Under the pieces are notes generated by a model that saw nothing but the letters and a program-made list of their open reading frames with translations, was not told the DNA's origin and did not search any database. DNA of 64,000 nt from Gammaproteobacteria bacterium (GTDB lineage Bacteria > Pseudomonadota > Gammaproteobacteria > Ga0077554 > Ga007554): NCBI GenBank assembly GCA_016191235.1, contig JACPOZ010000048.1:1-64000 (forward strand), in the 5' to 3' direction. Shown here one piece after another: positions 10,389 to 19,581 of this stretch. The position numbers and the translations under genes are program-made. Numbering within the stretch: position 1 is the stretch's first letter; each line of letters starts with the position of its first letter.

Positions 10389-10893
10389 CCAGGCTGGATT
10401 TACCTATGTAATGGTGCTGGTCGCGGTTGTAATAACCGGCCTGATGGCCGGGGTTGCAGCCACCATCACATCGCGGGTTATGCAGGCCGAGAGAGAGACG
10501 GAATTGCTTTTCCGTGGCCTGGCGTATCAGAATGCGATAAAAAGCTATTATCAGGCCGGCAAGCAACTTAATACGTTTACCTTTCCGCGCTCGCTAAACG
10601 ATCTACTGAAAGACCCGCGCTTTCCTGGCAAGCGTCACATTCGTGCCCTGTATGCGGACCCGATGGGTAGTGGTGAGCGGGAGTGGCGTGTAATCCGCGC
10701 AATTGATGGCGGTATCACCGGTGTTGTCAGCTCAAGCAAACAAAAATCTTTAAAGACCGCCAACTTTCCCGTCGGTCTGGAATCGTTGGCGGGCAAGAAA
10801 TCCTATGCGGAATGGATTTTCCTGTATAACGCCCCCGCAGCAATCCAAACCCCACGTCCCGTCATGCCACGTATACCTGTGCAGCGGAAATAG
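10345..10893 (+). CDS. Minor pseudopilin lacking Glu+5
   Basis: In-frame ATG at 10345; AG|FTYVMVLVAVVITGLMAGVAATI prepilin-like helix. Confidence 0.75.
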   Translation: MKIRISIAGRSTRNSQAGFTYVMVLVAVVITGLMAGVAATITSRVMQAERETELLFRGLAYQNAIKSYYQAGKQLNTFTFPRSLNDLLKDPRFPGKRHIRALYADPMGSGEREWRVIRAIDGGITGVVSSSKQKSLKTANFPVGLESLAGKKSYAEWIFLYNAPAAIQTPRPVMPRIPVQRK

Positions 10894-10942
10894 ATGATTT
10901 GGGTATCCCCTTTGCCCCGTAAAAACCCCTGATATTTTTGTA

Positions 10943-11056
10943 ATGGTGAAGGGCATCCTCAAAAAGCATGGCTTCCCGCCGGACTTGCAGGACGAAGCGA
11001 CCAAGACGGTGCTGGCGCAGGCGGAGCTGCTATCGGCCATGTGGGCGGTGGCATAA
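10943..11056 (+). pseudogene. C-terminal remnant of type I restriction subunit HsdR (DUF3387-like)
   Basis: Translation [37 protein letters not shown] resembles HsdR C-termini; no upstream HsdR body. Confidence 0.7.
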
Positions 11057-11210
11057 GGATAGATAGACAGCGTTTGCCGATCCACGGGAGCAGCCTTTCA
11101 GAATCCTATGAACAAGGCGTTGTCACAGACGGCGCGAAATTCGGCTACTACTGCTACGCTGCTTAGACGGTACTGTGCAAGCTACTGAGCGACTGTCATT
11201 GAGAAATAAT

Positions 11211-11430
11211 CCTAAAAACGGCAGTTGACCGCTTCTCTGGACGGCTAGCAATATGTTTTGTGAGACTTTATCGCGCCCTGCGGGTTCACCTGTTTGGTGA
11301 AGCCCGCTACGGGGCGGATTGCACGATTTTCAGTGCGCATGGCAGCGTTGCAACTCCTTGGAATGGAACAACCATTCCGCGTCGTCGCCGAAAACCGCAC
11401 ACTCCACCCCGTCCAACTGCCGTTTTTAGG
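11211..11430 (-). mobile_element. MITE-like element, copy 1 (220 bp)
   Basis: 17-bp TIR CCTAAAAACGGCAGTTG...CAACTGCCGTTTTTAGG; second copy at 52777-53012; flanks ATAAT/ATGAT. Confidence 0.85.
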
Positions 11431-11440
11431 ATGATGCCAG

Positions 11441-12208
11441 TCATGATCCCCCGCCAAAATACCCCAGCCGTGCGGAGAGCCGCTTGCCGGCGGTAATCGT
11501 CACCGCTATCCATTCGTCACTGCGCCGTGCAATGGGTGCGGAGACTGATAGGCCTGCGACCATTTTGCCGCTGGCATCCAGCACCGGCACGCCGATACAG
11601 CCGACGCCGGTTTCGGCCTCTTCGTTATCCAGGGCGTAGCCTCGTTCCAATGAGCGTTTTGCTTCATCCCATAATTGCTCGGGCTGGGTAAGGGTGGTGG
11701 GGGTGTAGGCGGGTAGGCGGGTGCGCCGGGCGTAGGCGAGGCAGTCTGCTTTTCCGTCAAATGCAAGAAACAGCTTGCCCACCGCGGTCACGTGCAGCGG
11801 TGCATGGCCGCCGATGACTTGCTCGACGCGGATCATTTTGTGGCTGGAGACCCGTTCCACGTAGACCACTTCATCGCCGTCGCGCACAGTGAGGTTGACG
11901 GTTTCGCCCAGTTCGCTGCGCAGCCATTCCATGATCGGCAAGGCCTCGCGTTTAAGGTCCACCCGCTGCTCCACCCGACTGGCAAGGCCAAGCAATTTGA
12001 TGCCCAGCCGGTAGTGACTGGCCTCGGTGCGCTCTACCAGCCCATGCTCGCCTAATGCCGCCAGAATACGGTGGGCTGTGGAGGGATGTAGCCCGGTTTC
12101 GGCGGAGAGAATCTTCAGGCTGACGGGGCCGTGCGCTTGGGCGATGGCGTCCAGCAGTTGGGCCATGCGGTCTATAACTTGTATGGAGCTGGTAGCTTTT
12201 TCTTTCAT
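11441..12208 (-). CDS. IclR-family transcriptional regulator
   Basis: N-terminal wHTH LKILSAETGLHPSTAHRILAALGEHGLVER and IclR effector domain. Confidence 0.93.
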   Translation of the reverse strand: MKEKATSSIQVIDRMAQLLDAIAQAHGPVSLKILSAETGLHPSTAHRILAALGEHGLVERTEASHYRLGIKLLGLASRVEQRVDLKREALPIMEWLRSELGETVNLTVRDGDEVVYVERVSSHKMIRVEQVIGGHAPLHVTAVGKLFLAFDGKADCLAYARRTRLPAYTPTTLTQPEQLWDEAKRSLERGYALDNEEAETGVGCIGVPVLDASGKMVAGLSVSAPIARRSDEWIAVTITAGKRLSARLGYFGGGS

Positions 12209-12300
12209 TTCACATTATGAAAACTATTACATATTGCGAGATAATATACGGGAGGATACTATATTTTCAACATTCTTTTGCATAACTTAGGAGCGTCGCC

Positions 12301-14508
12301 ATGGGTACCCCAACCGCAACCAGCATCCCGGCTTTCTGTGAAGGCATTCAATACTTCGCGGAAGCCCTGCCCGGCTTTGAGGAATATGCCGCACATCCGG
12401 TCATCGCCGCAGGGCAGAACGCCGTGGCTGATCCCAGCGATTCGCGCGCGGTATTCCAAACCCTGCTGGGGGCGGATGCGCTACGCTATCTCACCCTGCA
12501 AATGACGGGCTCCAAGGCCTCCGGCCATCCGGGTGGATTTGCCAGCAGCGCCGAGGCCTACACCTCGCTGGTGATGCTGGGACACACCAATATCGTCACA
12601 GAGGTGGGACACCATGCCCCCGGTTTTTACAGCGCCATGTTCATGGATTCCTCGCTGGAGGAGATGGGCATCAATACGGTGCAAGACCTGCGTGCGCGCT
12701 TCCGCGAGAAGCACGGTTTGCTGGGTCACCTCTCTGGCGCCATCCCCGGCATTCTCGCGCCTGCGGGGCCACTGGGGCAGGGCCAGCATTTCGCCATGGC
12801 GGGGGCTATGCTGCACCCCGGCACGCTGTTCCCCTTCACACTCGGTGATGGCGGCATGGGCGAGCCGTACATCCTGAATGCCATGATGCACTTCCACGTT
12901 GCTTTTCCCACTATCACTAACTTCCTGCCGGTGCTGATCTGGAATGGCTACAGCCAGGAGCATCACGCAATGGTCTCGTTGTTCACCGACGAGGAGATGA
13001 TTGCCTACTGGAAGGGGCACGGCTTTGAGTCCGTGTATCTGGTGGATGCCAAGAATTTTGATGACGCGGGCCAAAGCGGTGCGTTTGTGGATAGTACCCG
13101 CTTCTCGATGGGCAATCGCCTGGCGTTCACCCGTGCCATGCTGGAAACCATGAATGAGGCGGCACAGTCCGCGCTGGGCGGCAAGCTCACGGCCTTTATT
13201 GTCAAGCAGCTCAAGGGCTCGGGGGTGCATGCGCTGGGCGCGAAATCACACAACCTTTATCCCCAGCACACACTTGAAAACGTCGATGTCGTGGAAGGAC
13301 TCAAGCGCCGCGCACTTGCCCCGCAAGCGTGGCAGATTGTGCGTGACAACTTCAGCCGCGCTGGTGGCGGTCCTGCCGCGCGCACCGCAGTGACAGAATC
13401 CGTGCTGGCGCTGACGCCGATCACCCATTTGCCCTTGCAGGAGTTTGCGCTGGGCGAGAACAAGCCGCCGACCACGGCGATGGGTGCGATGGTGGGTGCG
13501 GTAGGCAAGCAGGACGCGCGCTTTCTGGTGACCAATGCCGACGGCAACGAGGCTTCCGGTATCGGCAACATCAATGAGGCATTGAAGATTCGTCATCCCA
13601 CGGAAGATGCCCTGTATCACCAGACGCCTAACGGCCAGGTCTACGAGCCGCTCAACGAAGACGCCTGCGCGGGGCTGGCGGTGGGGTTGGCGCTGTTCGG
13701 CAGTCGCAGCCTGTGGTGCTCCTATGAGAGCTTTGCCATCAACGGCCTGCCGATTCTTCAGACCGTGACCCAGGCCATGGCCGAACTGCGCCGCAAGACA
13801 CCCAGCGTTGTCACGCTGTTTACCGCTGGCGCATTGGAGCAGGGCCGTAACGGCTGGACGCATCAGCGCCCGGAGATCGAGGCCTACTTCGCCGCCATGA
13901 TGCGCAACGGCAACCTGTTCCCGGTGTTCCCGGTGGACGCCAACATGATTCAGGCTGCCTATGCCTGGGCGCTGGACAGCTATAACAAGGGCATCATCAT
14001 CACGGCATCAAAGAGCCCGTTGCCGGTCCGCACCACGCTCGAACAGAGCCGCCGTGCGCTGGCGGACGGTGCCATCACGCTGTTTGAGCATTCCGGTGTG
14101 AAGACAGTGGTGTTCGCGGTGGTGGGTGACATGATCCTGCTGCCCGTGTTCGAGGCGGCGGAAAAATTGAAGGCTGCGGGCTTTGGCGTGAAGATCGTCG
14201 CCGTGGTCAACCCGCGCCGCCTCTATCGCCCCACCGATGTGGCCTGGGACACCTGTTCGGAGCCGGACAATCTGTTCCTCGACGACGACCATTTCAACGC
14301 ATTGTTCGATGGCGATGTTCTGTTGGGCGTGAGCGGCGGACCCAGTGGCACGCTGGAACCGGTCATGTTGCGTACCCGCGCGCCGAAGCGTGATGTGTTC
14401 GCCTGGAAGCGCGGCGAGACCACCGCCTCGCCCGCCGAGATCATGAGCTTTAACGGTCTGTCGGGAGATAATCTGGCGCAACGGGCACGGGATCTGGCAG
14501 GGGTTTGA
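12301..14508 (+). CDS. Phosphoketolase/transketolase-like thiamine-diphosphate enzyme
   Basis: 735 aa; GDG...NG ThDP motif (LGDGGMGEPYILNA...LIWNGYS); phosphoketolase-like CSYESFAINGLP and NGWTHQRPEIEAY. Confidence 0.75.
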   Translation: MGTPTATSIPAFCEGIQYFAEALPGFEEYAAHPVIAAGQNAVADPSDSRAVFQTLLGADALRYLTLQMTGSKASGHPGGFASSAEAYTSLVMLGHTNIVTEVGHHAPGFYSAMFMDSSLEEMGINTVQDLRARFREKHGLLGHLSGAIPGILAPAGPLGQGQHFAMAGAMLHPGTLFPFTLGDGGMGEPYILNAMMHFHVAFPTITNFLPVLIWNGYSQEHHAMVSLFTDEEMIAYWKGHGFESVYLVDAKNFDDAGQSGAFVDSTRFSMGNRLAFTRAMLETMNEAAQSALGGKLTAFIVKQLKGSGVHALGAKSHNLYPQHTLENVDVVEGLKRRALAPQAWQIVRDNFSRAGGGPAARTAVTESVLALTPITHLPLQEFALGENKPPTTAMGAMVGAVGKQDARFLVTNADGNEASGIGNINEALKIRHPTEDALYHQTPNGQVYEPLNEDACAGLAVGLALFGSRSLWCSYESFAINGLPILQTVTQAMAELRRKTPSVVTLFTAGALEQGRNGWTHQRPEIEAYFAAMMRNGNLFPVFPVDANMIQAAYAWALDSYNKGIIITASKSPLPVRTTLEQSRRALADGAITLFEHSGVKTVVFAVVGDMILLPVFEAAEKLKAAGFGVKIVAVVNPRRLYRPTDVAWDTCSEPDNLFLDDDHFNALFDGDVLLGVSGGPSGTLEPVMLRTRAPKRDVFAWKRGETTASPAEIMSFNGLSGDNLAQRARDLAGV

Positions 14509-14592
14509 AGTAAGGTGTATAAAGTGTCAGACGCAGGCCCGGTGTGCTGCGCCTGATACATCGCTCCATCGACGTCTACGAAAGGAAATCAG

Positions 14593-14874
14593 ATGAAAAA
14601 ATTGTTCTCCGCAATTGTGTTCTCTGCGCTGGCCGTCCTCAGCATTAACGTTTCTGTTGCCGCGCCCGCTCCCGCCCAGGCAACCACCACGGAAAAGCTC
14701 GACATCAACACAGCCACCGAACAGCAGTTGACCACCTTGTCCGGCGTGGGTGAAGCCAGGGCCAAAGACCTTATTAAGGGGCGCCCTTACAAGGCCAAGG
14801 ATGATCTGGTGAAAAATAAAATCATTCCCCAGTCGGTCTATGACAAGATCAAAGACAAGATTATTGCCAAGTAG
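14593..14874 (+). CDS. ComEA-like helix-hairpin-helix protein, exported
   Basis: Signal peptide; LDINTATEQQLTTLSGVGEARAKDLIKGRPY HhH motif. Confidence 0.88.
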   Translation: MKKLFSAIVFSALAVLSINVSVAAPAPAQATTTEKLDINTATEQQLTTLSGVGEARAKDLIKGRPYKAKDDLVKNKIIPQSVYDKIKDKIIAK

Positions 14875-14902
14875 AAGTGATTCGGCAATAAAGTAGCCAA
14901 AG

Positions 14903-14957
14903 GTAGGGTGGGTTCGCGCTTTTTGCGCAACCCACCCAGCGTTGCGTAGCAACACAA
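14903..14957 (+). repeat. Dispersed repeat with internal inverted repeat (GGGTGGGTT...AACCCACC), copy 1
   Basis: Reverse complement of 49303-49358 is near-identical (GGGTGGGTTnGCG...GCGnAACCCACC...AGCGTTGnGTAGCAACACAA). Confidence 0.75.
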
Positions 14958-14983
14958 TAGCTTGAGTTTCCTAAGGCCGCGCA

Positions 14984-16291
14984 ATGACCACAACCAAAAT
15001 CATCGTCCTTGACGACGACCCCACCGGTTCACAGACCGTTCACGGTTGCCTGTTGCTGACGCGCTGGGATGTCGATGCCCTCAAAGAGGCATTGGCCGAT
15101 GCCGCGCCGCTGTTCTTCGTGCTTACCAACACGCGAGGCATGAGTGCCGAGCGTGCTGCGGAAGTGACGCGTGAAGTGTGCCGCAATCTGAAAATAGCGC
15201 TGACTGGGACAGGTATCAACCCGATGCTGGTGAGCCGCTCCGATTCAACGCTGCGCGGTCACTACCCGGTCGAAACCGATGTGATCGCCGCAGAGCTAGG
15301 GCCGTTCGATGCGCATTTTCTTGTCCCTGCTTTCTTCGAGGGCGGGCGCGTTACCCGTGACAGCATCCATTACCTCAAAGTGAATGGCGTGGATGTCCCC
15401 GTGCATGAAACCGAGTTTGCACGCGACTCGGTGTTTGGCTACCGTTACAGCTACCTCCCCGACTATGTGGAAGAAAAGACGGGCGATCGTACTTCAGCAG
15501 ATGAGGTCGAGCGCTTTCTGTTGGCGGATATCCGTCATGGCGTGCTTGACAGGTTGCTGGCCCTGGAAGGCAATCGTTGTGGCGTAGTGGATGCTGAGAA
15601 TTACGACGACCTGGCGCGCTTCACGGCGGATGTGCGTGTGGCGGCAGGTCAAGGCAAGCGCTTCCTGTTCCGTAGCGCGGCGAGCCTGGTGAAGGCATTG
15701 GCTGATTTGCCACCCCAGCCGGTGGCTGCCGAGGCAATGAGCCGTTTCACGCGCAATCACCGTCCCGGTGCCGTGGTTGTTGGTTCTCACGTAGACAAGA
15801 GCAGCCGCCAGTTGGCACGGCTGTTGGAGGAGGCCGGCGTTACAGGTGTTGAAGTCAATGTGCGGCGGATTCCGGCGGAGCGCGACATCGTGTTGAAAGA
15901 CACGTTAAAGCACATCAGTGCAGCGTATGAAGCTGGCAAAACAGCGGTGGTGTATACAAGTCGCGGCGAGGTGCAACTCCCCGATCAGGAATCACGCCTG
16001 GCCTTTGGCGAGGCCGTATCTGCCCTGTTAATGGACGTGATACGCAACCTGCCACAAGAACTGGGTTTCCTGATCGGCAAGGGCGGCATCACCTCCAACG
16101 ACATGCTGAGTTCTGGCCTTGCATTACGCGCCGCTCGCGTGCTCGGCCAGGTCGCGCCCGGTGTTTCGGTGGTGCGCTGCCCTGCCGATCATCCGCGCTT
16201 TCCGGATATGCCGGTGGTGATTTTTCCGGGGAATGTGGGGGATGACGATACGCTGGCGCTGGTATGCCGACGGTTTATGTTGCCCGGTTGA
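14984..16291 (+). CDS. Four-carbon acid sugar kinase family protein (DUF1537)
   Basis: VLDDDPTGSQTVHG N-terminus, SRSDSTLRGHYP, C-terminal GKGGITSND and FPGNVGDDDTL. Confidence 0.92.
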   Translation: MTTTKIIVLDDDPTGSQTVHGCLLLTRWDVDALKEALADAAPLFFVLTNTRGMSAERAAEVTREVCRNLKIALTGTGINPMLVSRSDSTLRGHYPVETDVIAAELGPFDAHFLVPAFFEGGRVTRDSIHYLKVNGVDVPVHETEFARDSVFGYRYSYLPDYVEEKTGDRTSADEVERFLLADIRHGVLDRLLALEGNRCGVVDAENYDDLARFTADVRVAAGQGKRFLFRSAASLVKALADLPPQPVAAEAMSRFTRNHRPGAVVVGSHVDKSSRQLARLLEEAGVTGVEVNVRRIPAERDIVLKDTLKHISAAYEAGKTAVVYTSRGEVQLPDQESRLAFGEAVSALLMDVIRNLPQELGFLIGKGGITSNDMLSSGLALRAARVLGQVAPGVSVVRCPADHPRFPDMPVVIFPGNVGDDDTLALVCRRFMLPG

Positions 16292-17760
16292 TGAAAACAT
16301 TGGCGTTCGATACTCAGGCATTAATCACTGCCCTGCACCGCATCCTGCCCTCCAGTGCCGTCTTGTCCGACGCGGAGGATCTGCGCCCTTACGAGTGTGA
16401 CGGTCTATCCGCTTACCGTGAACTGCCGCTGGCGGTGTGCCTGCCGGAGACGGTGGAGCAGGTGCGCGCGGTGTTGCGTGTGTGTCATGACACGAACGTG
16501 CCTGTGGTGGCGCGCGGTGCGGGCACGGGTTTATCGGGCGGGGCGCTGCCGTTGGCCAACGGCGTGGTGTTGAGCCTGGCCAAATTCATGCGCATTCTTG
16601 AAGTTGATCCTGCAAACCGCATTGCCCGTGTACAGCCGGGAGTGAGAAATCTAGCCATTTCGCAGGCCGCCGCGCCCTATGGATTGTATTACGCCCCCGA
16701 CCCTTCTTCGCAAATCGCCTGTACCATCGGTGGCAATGTGGCGGAAAACTCCGGCGGGGTGCATTGCCTGAAATACGGCCTCACGGTGAATAACGTGTTG
16801 GGGTTGAAGGTGCTGACCATGGATGGCGAGTTGCTGGAGATAGGAGGGGCCGCGCTGGATGCTCCAGGCTACGATCTGCTCGCGCTGATGACCGGCTCGG
16901 AGGGTCTGCTGGGAGTGATCGTGGAGGTCACCGTGAAGCTGTTGCCCAAGCCCGAGCGCGCCCAAGTGGTGCTGGCAGCCTTCGACGATGTGGTGAAGGC
17001 GGGCGAGGCGGTTGGCAGCATCATTGGCGCGGGCATCGTGCCCGGCGGCCTGGAGATGATGGACAACTTGGCGATCCGCGCCGCTGAAGATTTCATACAC
17101 GCGGGCTATCCGGTGGACGCTGCCGCGATTCTGTTGTGCGAGGTGGACGGCGCGAACGAAGAAGTGTCCGATCAGATACTCAAGGTGCGTGAGATAGTGA
17201 AGCAGGCAGGCGCGACCGAGGTGCGTACCGCGCGCGACGAGGCCGAGCGCCTCAAGTTCTGGGCAGGGCGCAAGGCCGCGTTTCCGGCGGTGGGGCGCAT
17301 CTCGCCTGATTATTACTGCATGGATGGCACTATCCCGCGCAAGCGTCTTTCTGAAGTGCTATCGCGCATCGCTGAGCTGTCGCAAGAATACGGCCTGCCG
17401 GTTGCCAATGTCTTTCACGCTGGAGACGGCAATCTGCACCCGTTGATCCTGTATGACGCCAACAAGCCCGGCGAGCTGGAGCGCACCGAAGAATTCGGCG
17501 GCAAGATCCTCGACCTGTGCGTCGCGGTGGGCGGCACCATTACCGGTGAACATGGCGTGGGCATGGAAAAGATCGGTCAGATGTGCCATCAATTCGCGCC
17601 CGCCGAGCTAACCCAGTTTCACGCGGTTAAACATGCGTTTGACCCGCAAGGCTTGCTCAACCCCGGCAAGGCTGTACCCACACTGCACCGCTGTGCCGAG
17701 TTCGGCGCCATGCATGTGCATGGCGGCAAGCTGTCTCATCCAGAACTGGAGCGGTTTTGA
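16291..17760 (+). CDS. glcD: Glycolate oxidase FAD subunit
   Basis: FAD-binding PCMH motif VPVVARGAGTGLSGGALP; GEHGVGMEKIGQM; followed by GlcE-like ORF. Confidence 0.92.
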   Translation: MKTLAFDTQALITALHRILPSSAVLSDAEDLRPYECDGLSAYRELPLAVCLPETVEQVRAVLRVCHDTNVPVVARGAGTGLSGGALPLANGVVLSLAKFMRILEVDPANRIARVQPGVRNLAISQAAAPYGLYYAPDPSSQIACTIGGNVAENSGGVHCLKYGLTVNNVLGLKVLTMDGELLEIGGAALDAPGYDLLALMTGSEGLLGVIVEVTVKLLPKPERAQVVLAAFDDVVKAGEAVGSIIGAGIVPGGLEMMDNLAIRAAEDFIHAGYPVDAAAILLCEVDGANEEVSDQILKVREIVKQAGATEVRTARDEAERLKFWAGRKAAFPAVGRISPDYYCMDGTIPRKRLSEVLSRIAELSQEYGLPVANVFHAGDGNLHPLILYDANKPGELERTEEFGGKILDLCVAVGGTITGEHGVGMEKIGQMCHQFAPAELTQFHAVKHAFDPQGLLNPGKAVPTLHRCAEFGAMHVHGGKLSHPELERF

Positions 17761-17761
17761 A

Positions 17762-18829
17762 ATGACACCTGATGCCGACATCAGTGCCGCGCTCCAGGCC
17801 AGCGTGCTTGATGCCATTGCACAAAACAGATCCTTGCAGATTGTAGGCGGCGGCAGCAAGACTTTTTATGGCCGCGCGCCACAGGGTGAACCCCTGTCTG
17901 TGACAGGGCACCGAGGCGTGATTAGTTATGAGCCGACCGAGTTGGTCATCACCGCCCGTGCGGGCACCACACTTGCCGATGTCGAGGCCTTGCTCGCCAA
18001 GCACAACCAGATGCTGCCCTTCGATCCGCCCCATTTTTCAGGTGCCGCCACCATGGGCGGCGCCATTGCCACTGGCCTGTCCGGCCCACGTCGTCCCTAT
18101 GCAGGCAGTGCGCGCGACTTCGTGCTGGGCGTCAAGGTGCTGACCGGCAAGGGTGAGATTCTGGGTTTCGGTGGACAAGTGATGAAAAATGTCGCGGGTT
18201 TTGATGTGTCGCGGTTTATGGCGGGTAGCCTGGGCACGCTGGGCATTTTGCTGGAGGTCTCGCTCAAGGTATTGCCACGTCCTGAGTCTGAACAGACCCT
18301 GCTATTCGAATGCTCAGCCCTTGACGCTATCCGACGTATGAACGCCTGGGCAGGCCAGCCGCTGCCGCTCTCCGGCGCGGCATTTGATGGTGGGAGGCTG
18401 TATTTGCGCCTTTCAGGAAGCACGGCGGCGCTGAATGCCGCGCGTGAAAAGCTGGGTGGAGAATTAGCTGCCGATGGCGCTGCCTTTTGGCGTGGAGTGC
18501 GAGACCACGCGTGTATCTTCTTTCAAGGCGATGCCCCGTTGTGGCGCGTATCGGTGCCCGCCGCGACACCGCCCCTCGACCTGCCTGGAGAATGGCTGCT
18601 AGACTGGGGCGGCGCGCAGCGCTGGCTCAAGACGAGCTGCGCACCCGCGACGATCCGTGAGCTCACCGCCAAGGCAGGCGGCCATGCCACCCTGTTTCGT
18701 GGCGGTGACCGCCAGGGGGCGGTGTTTCATCCCTTATCACCGGCTTTAATGGCCCTGCACCTGCGGCTCAAGGCGGCGTTCGATCCTCACGGGATACTCA
18801 ATCCGGGGCGGATGTATTCGGAGGGGTGA
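17762..18829 (+). CDS. glcE: Glycolate oxidase FAD-binding subunit
   Basis: In-frame ATG at 17762; AATMGGAIATGLSGPRRPYAGSARDFVLGVKVLTG. Confidence 0.92.
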   Translation: MTPDADISAALQASVLDAIAQNRSLQIVGGGSKTFYGRAPQGEPLSVTGHRGVISYEPTELVITARAGTTLADVEALLAKHNQMLPFDPPHFSGAATMGGAIATGLSGPRRPYAGSARDFVLGVKVLTGKGEILGFGGQVMKNVAGFDVSRFMAGSLGTLGILLEVSLKVLPRPESEQTLLFECSALDAIRRMNAWAGQPLPLSGAAFDGGRLYLRLSGSTAALNAAREKLGGELAADGAAFWRGVRDHACIFFQGDAPLWRVSVPAATPPLDLPGEWLLDWGGAQRWLKTSCAPATIRELTAKAGGHATLFRGGDRQGAVFHPLSPALMALHLRLKAAFDPHGILNPGRMYSEG

Positions 18830-18856
18830 TCCGGTCATCAACGGTAAGCAAGGAGA

Positions 18857-19516
18857 TTGCGTATGAGCGAATTAACTCTTGTCATCGGCAACAAAAATTA
18901 CTCTTCCTGGTCATTGCGTCCCTGGTTGCTGCTGAAGCACGCCGGCATTCCGTTTAAGGAAATGCGAATCCCTTTGTATGTCGGGGACTGGCAAGCGGAA
19001 ATGCTCAAATATTCGCCATCGGGCAAGGTGCCCGCCTTGCGAGATGGCGGTCTGACGGTATGGGATTCGCTGGCGATCTGTGAATACATTGCAGAACAGT
19101 TTCCCGAGCACCTGCTCTGGCCAAAAGACATGGAAGCGCGCGCAGTGGCACGTTCGGTGAGTGCGGAGATGCACTCCGGCTTTGCCAATCTGCGGCAGAA
19201 TATGACCATGAATTGCCGGAAACACTATCCTGGCAAGGGCCGTGCGCCCGGCGTGCAGGAAGACATCGACCGCATCACGGCCATCTGGAATGACTGCCGC
19301 GCACGTTTCGGCCGTGACGGAGATTTTCTGTTCGGGCAGTTCAGTATCGCCGACGCCATGTTCGCGCCAGTGACCACGCGCTTTATTACCTACGACGTGC
19401 CGCTCGCTCCGGTCAGCGCCGCGTATGTCAATGCCGTGCAAGCCTTGCCCGCCATGCAGGAGTGGTATGCTTCGGCACGCGATGAAGCTGAAGTGATTGA
19501 GCAATACGAACACTAA
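18857..19516 (+). CDS. Glutathione S-transferase family protein
   Basis: LVIGNKNYSSWSLRPWLLLKHAGIPF thioredoxin-like N-terminus; GQFSIADAMFAPV. Confidence 0.9.
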   Translation: MRMSELTLVIGNKNYSSWSLRPWLLLKHAGIPFKEMRIPLYVGDWQAEMLKYSPSGKVPALRDGGLTVWDSLAICEYIAEQFPEHLLWPKDMEARAVARSVSAEMHSGFANLRQNMTMNCRKHYPGKGRAPGVQEDIDRITAIWNDCRARFGRDGDFLFGQFSIADAMFAPVTTRFITYDVPLAPVSAAYVNAVQALPAMQEWYASARDEAEVIEQYEH

Positions 19517-19581
19517 CACCCTACATCTGACCCCCGCCCCTCTTTATCCAAAGAGGAAAACGCGCATTTTGTGAAACATCC

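Noticed and set aside
11307-11513. Small ORFs inside MITE copies (e.g. ...LKTAVGRGGVCGF...)
   Set aside because: Read through the TIR and hairpins, are not conserved in frame between copies (indel), and contain no transposase-like motif.
12481-13863. Long minus-strand ORFs of 249 aa and 205 aa
   Set aside because: His/Gln/Arg-rich shadows of the ThDP enzyme coding sequence.
14527-14955. 142-aa minus-strand ORF (MLLRNAGWVAQKARTHPTFG...)
   Set aside because: Starts in the dispersed repeat and runs antisense to the ComEA-like gene; a similar spurious start occurs at the other repeat copy.
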